This document shows, one piece after another, positions 49,612-57,971 of a DNA stretch of 64,000 bases. Position numbers and translations under genes: made by a program. Origin of the DNA: Natronospira bacteriovora. GTDB lineage: Bacteria > Pseudomonadota > Gammaproteobacteria > Natronospirales > Natronospiraceae. Position 1 is the first letter of the stretch, and each line of letters starts with the position of its first letter. Location: NCBI RefSeq assembly GCF_030848495.1, contig NZ_JAVDDT010000003.1:248001-312000 (forward strand), in the 5' to 3' direction. The notes below the pieces were generated by a model. It was given only the letters and a program-made list of their open reading frames with translations, had not been told where the DNA came from and ran no database searches.

Positions 49612-51111
49612 TCAGGCCTCCTTGGGTTTGAGCGCCACATCGGCGTTGTCATCATCGCGACGCGCCGACTTGCCCTTCTTCTTCGACGTGGAATCGCCGT
49701 AGTGGGCACGATGGCGGGCGCTGTCATCCCGGTGTTGTCGCACCAGGCGTTCAATGCCGAGCGGCACCATGATGAACAGGTCATACAGGCTGACCAGCAT
49801 CTTGGAGAGATGATTGGCCGCGGCGCCGCTGATACGCACGGCCACGCGAACCGCCCGCAGCAGGCCCAGCACCAGCAATCCCAGCACCGTGCGCGCGGAA
49901 TGCACGAAGGCTTCCAGGGGAATGGCCACGAAGGCCAGGGCAAAGGGCAGGAAGAAACCCAGGAACAGCTGCGCAAGGGAGGGAATCCAGCGGAACTGCG
50001 CCTCGGCCACCTCGGCCCCCGCCAGGGTCTGCGTCAGGGCTTCCCGATCCAGCGCCAGCAGATCGCGCATATAGGCCAGGGAGGCCTCGATGCTGGCGAA
50101 GATGACCAGCAGGGTGAAAGCTGCAATGGCCATGCGCTTGCGCATGCGGTCATCGAGACGCCCGATGATGGGAAACAGCCGGGTGATGCGAAGTGACTCC
50201 AGCAGAAATATCCCCATGGAGATTTCCAGCAGGATGATCACCAGCGCCGCCACATCGGAGATACGCACGGTGCCCACATAACTGGCACCGCCCACCATTT
50301 CGGACATGGGCAGGGCAATCAGATGAAAGTTGATCAGGCCACCGAAAGCGGCGATCACCAGCACCAGCGCGGCAATGAAGAACTGGGTAATGGATGAAGC
50401 CATCAGGGCATTGACGGCCTTGTCCTCGCCCTTGCGCATGCTTTCGTAATTGGCCATGTGGCGGTCGATGGTTTTGGTCTGTTCTTCCAGACCGGTAACC
50501 GACTTTTCCACCTTTTCCATTGACTGGCTGAGCTTGCGCCAGTCACCCTGCATGCCGTGCAGCAGCTTGTGCCGGTCGGCCATGGTTTTCTGGTAGGCCT
50601 TCAGGCTCTGCTGGTGGGATTTCTCCACCACGCTCTTGAGGTTTTCCAGCACCTTGGTGACCGCCGGATCGCCGGATTTCGGCAGAGAGGAAATGGTGGA
50701 GACCACTTCCGACCACTCCGGTGGCAGGGGGGCTTCGGCCGTGGTCTTGCGGTAATCGGCCTCCACTTTCTCCAGCACATCGCTGAGCTTTCGGTGCAGG
50801 GCCGGGTATTCGCCCAGGTCACGGGCAACGATGGCGCCCACCCGTTCGAACTCCCGCTCGATGGTCTTCTCGGCCTCCTCCCGGCCCATGGCCAGAAGCA
50901 CGTCCCGGTTGCGCCGGCTCACCCGCTCTTCCAGTTGGCGGATGCTGGCCGCGCCCAGGCGCAGGCTGTGGTTGATGGCACGTCCGGTGCTGCGCAGCAG
51001 CTGATGGGCGTGGGGACGGCCAAAGTACAGGAGTACGATGGCAATCAGCAGCCAGACCGCGACCGAGACGGCCGGCGAGTCTGACCAGATATACAGCATG
51101 TCAGTCATCAT
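49612..51111 (-). CDS. Large membrane protein with periplasmic or cytoplasmic coiled coil
   Basis: 499 residues, family not recognised. One N-terminal membrane helix (14-30), a long helical, coiled-coil-prone region (about 40-230, rich in Lys/Glu/Gln), then five more membrane helices (240-264, 286-305, 326-347, 378-401, 409-425), and a basic tail KKKGKSARRDDD. The architecture loosely recalls mechanosensing or secretion scaffold proteins but no motif confirms this. I start at ATG 51109-51111 after GAGGTG; a longer frame runs into the palindromic repeat. Operon with the VWA-like lipoprotein; divergent from the two-component pair. Confidence 0.7.
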   Translation of the reverse strand: MMTDMLYIWSDSPAVSVAVWLLIAIVLLYFGRPHAHQLLRSTGRAINHSLRLGAASIRQLEERVSRRNRDVLLAMGREEAEKTIEREFERVGAIVARDLGEYPALHRKLSDVLEKVEADYRKTTAEAPLPPEWSEVVSTISSLPKSGDPAVTKVLENLKSVVEKSHQQSLKAYQKTMADRHKLLHGMQGDWRKLSQSMEKVEKSVTGLEEQTKTIDRHMANYESMRKGEDKAVNALMASSITQFFIAALVLVIAAFGGLINFHLIALPMSEMVGGASYVGTVRISDVAALVIILLEISMGIFLLESLRITRLFPIIGRLDDRMRKRMAIAAFTLLVIFASIEASLAYMRDLLALDREALTQTLAGAEVAEAQFRWIPSLAQLFLGFFLPFALAFVAIPLEAFVHSARTVLGLLVLGLLRAVRVAVRISGAAANHLSKMLVSLYDLFIMVPLGIERLVRQHRDDSARHRAHYGDSTSKKKGKSARRDDDNADVALKPKEA

Positions 51112-51248
51112 TGTGTTCACCTCGTTGTCCGGTGTCCTTGAAGGGTCTGGCAGCCAGGCCCAGGGAGCAGCTGCCCGCCTGTCATGCAGTGTCGGCAACG
51201 GTGGTGAAAAATCTGTGAACAGAAACAGTGGAGTGCAAAAAAGGTTGT

Positions 51249-51421
51249 TCGCGGAAAAGCGGGGAGGGAATTCGGGCGTGGGTGCCGGGGCGGGTCTTGG
51301 TGGCCCTGACCAGAACACGCCGTGAATACGTCCCTGTAGGCTCGTGGGAAACATCCCTGTTTCCCACGGTTCTGGTCAGGGCCACCAAGACCCTTTCCAG
51401 AGCGGTGATTCGGCGGGAGGG
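51249..51421. repeat. Dispersed palindromic intergenic element, copy 4
   Basis: About 173 bp, nearly the same as copy 3, including the inserted apical GTGAATACGTCCCTGTAGGC segment. Arms GGGTCTTGGTGGCCCTGACC and their complement are identical to copy 2. Starts TTCGCGGAAAAGCGGGGAG, the terminal repeat seen in copies 1 and 2. Lies in the 337-bp divergent gap between the membrane-protein gene and the response regulator. Confidence 0.85.
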
Positions 51422-51448
51422 CCACCGCCGGCGTGCTAGACTCCATGC

Positions 51449-52264
51449 ATGGCGCGCATTTTCTGGGTCGAAGACCAGACGCACTGGGTCGAGAAATTCC
51501 AGCCCGTACTGGAAGGGGAGGCTTTTGACGCCTCCCCCACCGAAATGCAGATCTTCAAGTTTGCCGAGGCGGCCTGTCAGCACATCAAGCTGGCCGCCGA
51601 AGCGGACCGTCCCGACATCGCCCTGATCGATGCCCACATGAACGGCAATGATGCGGCCGGCTTTTCCGTCTCCCGGACCCTGAATCGCAAATGGCCCGGC
51701 CTGCCCATCATTTACCTCTCCGAACATGCCGGCACGGGCATCGAGCAGGAAGCTTTCGAGGGCACCGGCGCCCGGGATTTCATCGCCAAGCATCAGCGCA
51801 ATGTGGAACAGGTACTGTGCTGGCGCATCCGCTCCGTGCTGCGTGAGGAGGCCATGCGCCAGACCGGCGGCGAGCAGGGCAGCGACCGCCTGGAAAGCGG
51901 TGAGCTCACCATCGATACCGCCACCTGGGACATCTACTGGCGGGGCGTCAAACTCATGAACCCGGCCAACCCCAGACGCCCTCTCGCCCCCATGCCCCGC
52001 AAGATTCTCCGCTTCCTGGTGGAGGCCTCGCCACGCCCGGTTTCCACCGGACAGATGGCCGACTGGCTTGATGCCGACCCCGAACGCTTTTCCTACGCCA
52101 GCTATCGCCAGCACATCCGCACGCTGCGCCGGGCCTTCGACCAGGCCATGGGCGACGAGGGCCACTTCCAGCGCCTGTGCCGCGAGGGGCAAGGGATCGT
52201 GACCTTCGGTGACGAGGGGGCCTACTGCTGGAAGCCGGTGAACACAAAGGGAGGCACGGCATGA
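51449..52264 (+). CDS. Response regulator, OmpR-like with divergent receiver
   Basis: 271 residues. Receiver domain 1-120 with acidic pair E8-D9, phosphoacceptor Asp61 (ALIDAHMNGND), LSEH and FIAKHQ lysine; then a linker and a C-terminal winged-helix domain (about 170-265) with KILRFLVEASPRPVSTGQMADWL and SYRQHIRTLRRAF. A -10-like TAGACT at 51436-51441 lies only eight bases before the ATG and no ribosome site is visible, so a leaderless message is possible. Overlaps the kinase gene by four bases. Confidence 0.85.
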   Translation: MARIFWVEDQTHWVEKFQPVLEGEAFDASPTEMQIFKFAEAACQHIKLAAEADRPDIALIDAHMNGNDAAGFSVSRTLNRKWPGLPIIYLSEHAGTGIEQEAFEGTGARDFIAKHQRNVEQVLCWRIRSVLREEAMRQTGGEQGSDRLESGELTIDTATWDIYWRGVKLMNPANPRRPLAPMPRKILRFLVEASPRPVSTGQMADWLDADPERFSYASYRQHIRTLRRAFDQAMGDEGHFQRLCREGQGIVTFGDEGAYCWKPVNTKGGTA

Positions 52265-54051
52265 ATCCCCTCGGGCCACGCGGGCATGAACGCGCCCCTC
52301 GCATCCGTGTAAGGCATCCCCGCTTCCCATGGCCCAGCGCATTGGCGGCGCTGGCAGTAGCCACCTGGTTTCTGTTCTTCACGGATCCGGAACTGCAGTC
52401 CTTCTACCAGGTACCCGGGATCCTGTTCAGTCAGGAAGCCATGTTCAGCCTGCTCGCAATCTTCATCCTGCTCATGCTGTTCGATTTGCGCCGCTTTCAG
52501 CATCGCGCCTCACTCCAGAAGCGGGATCTCAAACGAGTCAATGAGCAGATGGATGAACTCTGGAACCGCAATCGGGATCTGCAGATCAAGGCCCACACCT
52601 ACTCGGGCCATGCCGACAAACTCAAACTGTTCATCAGCGACAAACTGCTGGAGTACATCGAGTACGACGAGAAATTCCTGCACTTCAAAGGCATTGCGGC
52701 CGAGGTCCGTCATAACGGGGTGATCAGTTTCGACAAGGTACAAACTGCCCTGCTTCGAGCGGCCGAACAGGCCCGCGGCCAGTCAGTCGAAACGGCAGGC
52801 ACGGCCAATGAGCAAGGGAAAATGCGGGATGACTCGCTGAACGACTTCGACAACGCCCTGGCGGCCATGCGCTATCTCTGGGATCTGCTGGATCTGTCCA
52901 CGGCAGACAATCTTGCCTTGCACATCGGCAACCTTCTGTGTGAATGCGAAGAACATTACTGCCAGCGCCTGCTCAACCCGGATTCGGACAATGAACTGCC
53001 CTATGAACCAACCTTCGATCCACGGCATGCCGCCTGGCGGGCCCTTGGCCTGGTTCGCCCCGACCCACCGCCACTGACCACCACGACACCACCCGCCGCG
53101 GACAGCGAGGATACGGCGACTCGCCAACACCCGGACGACGGTGATGGGGCAACGGATCGGCCGCCGGCCTTATCCTCTGTCTATGCACTCGACGATGAGC
53201 AATGGCACGTCCGGCTCGGCGCTGCGGGCGAACTTCTGGGCAATGAAAATCATCTGGTGCTGCTACTGGACAATCTGCTCAAGAATGCCCAGTTCTTTTC
53301 TCGCAAGCACAGCAGCAAGCGGGGCATCCCCAACATCAGCTTCAGCCTGGAAGAGACACAGGGTCAGACCGTCTTCCGTGTCTATAACCGTGGCCCCCAT
53401 ATTCAGGAAGATGATCGGGAACGACTCTTCCAGCTGGGCTACTCGACACGGCGCAGTCGTGACCATCATGGTCGGGGGCTGGGCTTGTATTTCGTCAACG
53501 AAATCGTCAAGGCCTACGAAGGTCACATCCATGTTCGCAACATTCACAACGTGGATGCCCGTTACCAGCTGGACATCGAACTGGAGAATGGCCAGACCCT
53601 GACCCATACGGCGGAAGTGATGGTGCAGGATGGGCGACCCGTCTGCCTTGTGGATGAGGCCGATGACGAGAAAGTGGAATGCCGGGCAGAAACTGGCGAT
53701 CCGACAACACGGGACAGCCAGGGCTGGACGCTGCCCGGCCCGGCCCGGCACATCGACGTCAGCGCGGATCACAGCCCCCAGCCCCGGCGCCTGAGTGGCT
53801 TCGAGGGCAAGGGCAAGCAGGATTTCCCGGACCCTGCCCACCCGGAAAGACCCCATTGGCGCATCAGCTACCAGGCACGACGCCGAAACCCGCGACTGAC
53901 CTTCGAGCCGCTGAACATCAACGGCGTGGAATTCGAAGTTCGGATCCCCACCGCCCAACATCGTCTGGACAGCGGAGAAACGGCTCTGGAAGAAGACATG
54001 GATGCCGAAGTGGAGCGCCTGGAACAGCGCTTTGGCCACCCCTTGCGATAA
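52261..54051 (+). CDS. Atypical membrane histidine kinase-like protein
   Basis: 596 residues. Two N-terminal membrane helices (27-41, 53-74), a coiled coil (76-110), a helical region to about 240, then a GHKL ATPase domain: N box DNLLKNAQFF (337-346), G boxes VYNRGPHIQEDDRERLFQLGYSTRR and GRGLGLYFVNEIVKAYEG (404-421). I cannot find a normal H-box (HE/HD-xx-T/N) in the helical part. The C-terminal 150 residues are an unrecognised extension with a Pro-rich segment. Coupled to the response regulator by ATGA. Confidence 0.8.
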   Translation: MNPLGPRGHERAPRIRVRHPRFPWPSALAALAVATWFLFFTDPELQSFYQVPGILFSQEAMFSLLAIFILLMLFDLRRFQHRASLQKRDLKRVNEQMDELWNRNRDLQIKAHTYSGHADKLKLFISDKLLEYIEYDEKFLHFKGIAAEVRHNGVISFDKVQTALLRAAEQARGQSVETAGTANEQGKMRDDSLNDFDNALAAMRYLWDLLDLSTADNLALHIGNLLCECEEHYCQRLLNPDSDNELPYEPTFDPRHAAWRALGLVRPDPPPLTTTTPPAADSEDTATRQHPDDGDGATDRPPALSSVYALDDEQWHVRLGAAGELLGNENHLVLLLDNLLKNAQFFSRKHSSKRGIPNISFSLEETQGQTVFRVYNRGPHIQEDDRERLFQLGYSTRRSRDHHGRGLGLYFVNEIVKAYEGHIHVRNIHNVDARYQLDIELENGQTLTHTAEVMVQDGRPVCLVDEADDEKVECRAETGDPTTRDSQGWTLPGPARHIDVSADHSPQPRRLSGFEGKGKQDFPDPAHPERPHWRISYQARRRNPRLTFEPLNINGVEFEVRIPTAQHRLDSGETALEEDMDAEVERLEQRFGHPLR

Positions 54052-54058
54052 GCCCCTA

Positions 54059-54385
54059 TTAGGGCCGCGGGTCAACCCGACGCATGTCGATTTCCAGACC
54101 CCCGACGATGCCGGCAACCAGGTTGTAGACAAAAGCGATCACCGCGCCGACAAGAAACCCAATCACGGCAGCCAGCAAGGGCATAATGAAGACGCCGATC
54201 AGCATGGAGCTGGTTTCCAAAAAATAGGCTTCGAAGTGAACCTGCGTATTTGCGGTCGTTGACATCTCCACCCAGTACGCACTGACGATGATTCCGATTG
54301 CGGCAAAAAAACTGAACAAGAAATGCAAGACCGACAACAGAACGCCCAGCGACAGTGGCGAAATTCGATCAATGGCTACACGCAT
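54059..54385 (-). CDS. Hypothetical small membrane protein
   Basis: 108 residues. Two strong membrane helices (residues 10-36 and 63-93) separated by a loop WVEMSTTANTQVHFEAYFLETSS. No assured family. Start at MRVAID, preceded by a G-rich tract acting as ribosome site. Convergent with the kinase, seven bases apart. Base composition here is lower in GC than neighbouring genes. Confidence 0.65.
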   Translation of the reverse strand: MRVAIDRISPLSLGVLLSVLHFLFSFFAAIGIIVSAYWVEMSTTANTQVHFEAYFLETSSMLIGVFIMPLLAAVIGFLVGAVIAFVYNLVAGIVGGLEIDMRRVDPRP

Positions 54386-54708
54386 GCTTCCCCCCCCCTT
54401 TAATCCGGTAGCTTGATTGAGTGGTGGTACGATCCCCAATTACCCGTTCGGGCATTGTTTTATTATGCAAAAGTCTGAAGATGGATTCCAGGCCGGGGCG
54501 GCGCGTGAAGCGAAAGATCAGCCACATAACCAGGATGACGATGCCGCTCTTCAAGCAAAGGGCATCAACATCGTGGAATTGGAGGTACAACAGCCGACGG
54601 CGCAACGACGCATCGACAGTGGTCAGGCTGGTCTGGACGAGAATCTGAACGTGGAAACGGAGGAACGGGGGAGCGTTTCAGCTCCCCCTCGGCCAGGCAA
54701 CCGCTCCT
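54386..54708. other. 323-bp stretch without a convincing gene
   Basis: Minus-strand frame 54369-54605 reads a membrane-like segment GIVILVMWLIFRFTRRPG and plus-strand frames here are acidic, but none has a ribosome site or family marks. It may hold a decayed gene fragment. I see no repeat copy or clear terminator apart from short G tracts. Confidence 0.4.
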
Positions 54709-55998
54709 CTAGTGATCCCTTTGACCCAGTTCATGACGAATCACGCGGATCCAGCCCCTCTCCCGGCCCCAGTAAATGCCGACAACAAAGGCGACACCGT
54801 CAGCGTTCACATCCATTGAGTCGATGTCCAATGGCAGCTCCGTTTCCCTGAACAGAAGCAGATCCCTGTCCAGCTCCTTGATTACTCCCCGCCACTCACT
54901 GCTTGAGCCGCCCTGGGCAGCAATCGCGTAGCCCTCACCCAGAGGATCATTCTTCATGATCCATTCCATAAAGCCGCCGTCATCAAAAGCGTTCTCACGG
55001 AGAACATCGCCGCCAGAAGTGAACTTTCGAAGCTCATAGGTCTTGGCGTAACGCTGCGTCTGCACACCGATAAGAATGTTTCCGGCCGCATCGCTGGTAA
55101 TGGAACGAAACAACTCGCCTGATTCGAAAATCATCTGCTCCCGGAGTTCGTTGTCGGATCCCACAATACTGAGACGATCGAACTCTGACAGCGCCAACTC
55201 TTCCCCATCCCAGTCTTCAACCAGCACCTGGCGCACATTGACGGCCACATCGCCTGAAGGCAACACAGTCAAGGCCGCAGTGTCCCAGGTCATGAAGGGT
55301 TCTTCGCTGTCTTCGTCGATGAATCGTCGATACCAGAGCCGCTCACCATCAAGCTGATAGGCTGTCAGGATCGGCACAGTCCCATGATAGTGGCGCGAGT
55401 TCTGCCCATAGAATTCCGACCCACGCTCAAGGGAATTCACTCCGTCCGCACCGGCAATATACAAACGGTCATCGTGGGCAACGGCCATGCCGATCGGCTG
55501 AAAGTCAGCGTTCTCCGAGGCGACATCCCATTCCCTCAACAAATCGCCGTTGGCATCGAAGTGAAGCACCCGCCCCCGGCTGTTGCCTTGCTCAAGATAG
55601 TCAGTGCGTACGTCCACATCGTGATAGAGAGTAATGACCTGCCCGTTCGCCAGTACTTCCAGGCCTGCCATGGATCTGTGGATATCCTCATCCACTTGGG
55701 AAAAGGGAAAGCGGGTCCACAGGGGTTGCATGCGATCATCGTAAGCCCGGAGAAACTGAAGCCCCGGGGCTCCGAAATTATAGTGGTGTTGACGCGGTTC
55801 ACTGGTTCCAGCCACCACGAAGCCGCCATCCGGGCGCGCAGCCAGATGATAGACCCGGTCACCGCCATCGCTGCCGAAGGTTATGGATGCCTCATCCGAA
55901 GCGACTTCGGTGAAATGACTGGCATCATCGTCGCTGAAACAAGCGGCAAGCAGAAGGAGGCTGGCGAGTACGGGGGTGCACAAGAAAGGTTTCTTCAT
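54709..55998 (-). CDS. Hypothetical lipoprotein, probable beta-propeller
   Basis: 429 residues. Signal MKKPFLCTPVLASLLLLAAC with lipobox LAAC. Repeating segments of the type HLAARPDGGFVVAGTSE, EVLANGQVITLYHD, AVAHDDRLYIAGADG, TVLPSGDVAVNVRQ, ITSDAAGNILIGVQT and VNADGVAFVVGIYW, each about 50-60 residues apart, are typical of beta-propeller blades. No enzyme motif. Function unknown; possibly a cell-envelope binding protein. A weak AT-rich upstream region at 55999-56080. Confidence 0.7.
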   Translation of the reverse strand: MKKPFLCTPVLASLLLLAACFSDDDASHFTEVASDEASITFGSDGGDRVYHLAARPDGGFVVAGTSEPRQHHYNFGAPGLQFLRAYDDRMQPLWTRFPFSQVDEDIHRSMAGLEVLANGQVITLYHDVDVRTDYLEQGNSRGRVLHFDANGDLLREWDVASENADFQPIGMAVAHDDRLYIAGADGVNSLERGSEFYGQNSRHYHGTVPILTAYQLDGERLWYRRFIDEDSEEPFMTWDTAALTVLPSGDVAVNVRQVLVEDWDGEELALSEFDRLSIVGSDNELREQMIFESGELFRSITSDAAGNILIGVQTQRYAKTYELRKFTSGGDVLRENAFDDGGFMEWIMKNDPLGEGYAIAAQGGSSSEWRGVIKELDRDLLLFRETELPLDIDSMDVNADGVAFVVGIYWGRERGWIRVIRHELGQRDH

Positions 55999-56080
55999 AA
56001 CGGATCCCTGTCACTTATTCGTTGTTTTCACCCCTGGCCTAGCCGCCTGGCCGGCAATGAGGCTGCTTGTAACTGTAAAC

Positions 56081-57409
56081 CTACGCCGGTGGCGGGGGAT
56101 TATCAAGGACGCTGGCCGCCACCAGGTCGCCGGTGACATTCACCGTGGTGCGGCACATGTCCAGTATGCGGTCCACACCGATGATGAGGGCGATGCCCGA
56201 CGCCGGAATACCCACGCTGCCCAGCAGCATGGCGAGGATGACGATGCCGATGCCGGGGGTGCCCGGTGAACCGATGGAGGCACCCACGGCGAGGAATACC
56301 ACCAGCAGCAGGCCGGCCAGACCGATGTCGACACCGAATACCTGGGCCAGGAACAGGGTGGCCACCATCTGGTAAAGGGCGGTACCGGCCATGTTGATGG
56401 TGGTGCCCAGGGGAATGACGAAACGGGTCGTCGCCGCGCTGACCCCCAGGCGCGCTTCGGCCGTCTGCATGGTCAATGGCATGACCGCCGCCGAGCTGGA
56501 AGTGGAGAAGGCAAGCAACTGGGCGTCGCGAATGTTTCTCAGGAACAGGCGCGATGAACGGCCGGTGCGGATGCGATAGATGGCCAGATACATCAACAGC
56601 ACCAGCAGGAGACCGACGATGACGGTCAGGACATAAAGCCCCATGCCGAACAGGGCATCCAGGCCCAGCCGCGTGGTGATCTGAGCCAGCAAACCGAAAA
56701 CGGCAAAGGGCACGATGATCATGGCCCAGCGCACCACCACCATGGTGATTTCCTGCACCGAAGCCAGCAGTTCCAGCAGCGGGCGCTGGTGCTTCGGGGG
56801 CAGGCTGACCAGGGCCACGCCAATGAGAATGGCGAACACCACCACCTGCATCATGTTCTGTTCCAGACCCGCCTTGAGCGGGTTGGCCGGAATCATTTCG
56901 CTCAGGCGAGAGGGCAGATCCTGGCGTGCCAGGCCTGGCGCCGGAATGGTTTCGGCATTCTCCGGCACGGGACGCAGTTCCGCCTGGATGCTGGCAGCAT
57001 CCATGTAGAGGCCGGGCTGAATGCTGAGCGCCACCGCCATGCCGATCAGCACCGCCGCCAAGGTGGTGACGACGAAGAAGGCAGCGGCCCGCAGCCCCAC
57101 ACTGCGCAGGGACTCCATGCTCTCGCTGGAGGCCATGCCGAGAATGATGGAGGCCACCACCAGCGGAATCACGATCATCTGGATCAGTGCCAGGAAGACA
57201 TAACCGGGCAGTGCCAGCCAGTTGGTGATCAAGGCGGCCATGCCAGGATCGACCAGCCCGGCATCCGGACCCAGAACCAGGCCCGTGGCGATGCCGAGAA
57301 ACATGGCCAGCATCACCTTGGCCCAGAGATGACTGCGAAGCAGGCCCTTGAGGCGGCCGGCAAGACGATGTACCGGACTGAGTGAAGCGCCGCTGATGGT
57401 TTCGCTCAT
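56081..57409 (-). CDS. Dicarboxylate/amino acid:cation symporter (DAACS)
   Basis: 442 residues. Eight-helix glutamate-transporter fold: AMFLGIATGLVLG, IQMIVIPLVVASIILG, the serine-rich hairpin AFSTSSSAAVMPLTMQTAEA, PLGTTINMAGTALYQ (NMxGT-like motif), and GTPGIGIVILAMLLGSVGIP. Sodium- or proton-coupled uptake of glutamate, aspartate or C4-dicarboxylates. Monocistronic. Confidence 0.92.
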   Translation of the reverse strand: MSETISGASLSPVHRLAGRLKGLLRSHLWAKVMLAMFLGIATGLVLGPDAGLVDPGMAALITNWLALPGYVFLALIQMIVIPLVVASIILGMASSESMESLRSVGLRAAAFFVVTTLAAVLIGMAVALSIQPGLYMDAASIQAELRPVPENAETIPAPGLARQDLPSRLSEMIPANPLKAGLEQNMMQVVVFAILIGVALVSLPPKHQRPLLELLASVQEITMVVVRWAMIIVPFAVFGLLAQITTRLGLDALFGMGLYVLTVIVGLLLVLLMYLAIYRIRTGRSSRLFLRNIRDAQLLAFSTSSSAAVMPLTMQTAEARLGVSAATTRFVIPLGTTINMAGTALYQMVATLFLAQVFGVDIGLAGLLLVVFLAVGASIGSPGTPGIGIVILAMLLGSVGIPASGIALIIGVDRILDMCRTTVNVTGDLVAASVLDNPPPPA

Positions 57410-57479
57410 ACTGTCACGATTCCGAAGGAAAGCCTGCCTATCAGCATAGACATTGTGGCGGCGATCTGGAAAACCGGGC

Positions 57480-57971
57480 TCAAAGCCTCAGCAGGCGCAT
57501 GGACACGCGCTTGCCGGTGCGACTGTCCTGACGGCTGCCCACTTCCTCGAAGCCGAAGCTCTCATGAAAGGCGCGGGAACGGGGGTTGGGCGGATTGAGG
57601 TCGAATTCGCAGCAGACATGATCAATGCCGCGATTCAGTGCCTGGGAAAAGAGATCTTCGTAAAGCTGGCTGCCAAGCCCTGTTCCCTGGGCCGCCGTAG
57701 CCACCACCAGGCGATCCACATAGAGGAAATGATCATAGCGGCGGGTAAACCAGGCGTAGTTGCTGCTGTCATAGTCCGCCCCCTCACGGAAGGCGAGGAG
57801 GAAGGCGAGTACCGCCTTCCCCTCCGCTTCCGTGATCACACGATGATAGGCGGCCATGCCGTGAAGCCGCGCCAGGCGCTCGGAGTCCAGCGGGCTGAGG
57901 AAGTGCTCCCATTCCCGGTTGAGGCTGAGAATGGCACCAAGATCATCCAGTCTGGCATCCCGCAGCCTCAT
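57480..57971 (-). CDS. GNAT-family N-acetyltransferase
   Basis: 163 residues. MRLRDARLDDLGAILSLNREWEHFLSPL at the start; YVDRLVVATAAQGTGLGSQLYEDLFSQA is the acetyl-CoA pyrophosphate loop (Q/RxxGxG/A). Substrate unknown. The ATG overlaps the protease stop by four bases, which ties it to the protease operon, an unusual pairing. Confidence 0.87.
   Translation of the reverse strand: MRLRDARLDDLGAILSLNREWEHFLSPLDSERLARLHGMAAYHRVITEAEGKAVLAFLLAFREGADYDSSNYAWFTRRYDHFLYVDRLVVATAAQGTGLGSQLYEDLFSQALNRGIDHVCCEFDLNPPNPRSRAFHESFGFEEVGSRQDSRTGKRVSMRLLRL

Noticed and set aside
54417-54851. 144-residue plus-strand frame
   Set aside because: Overlaps the end of the beta-propeller lipoprotein gene, has no ribosome site, and its second half is Pro/Ser/Arg-rich shadow sequence.
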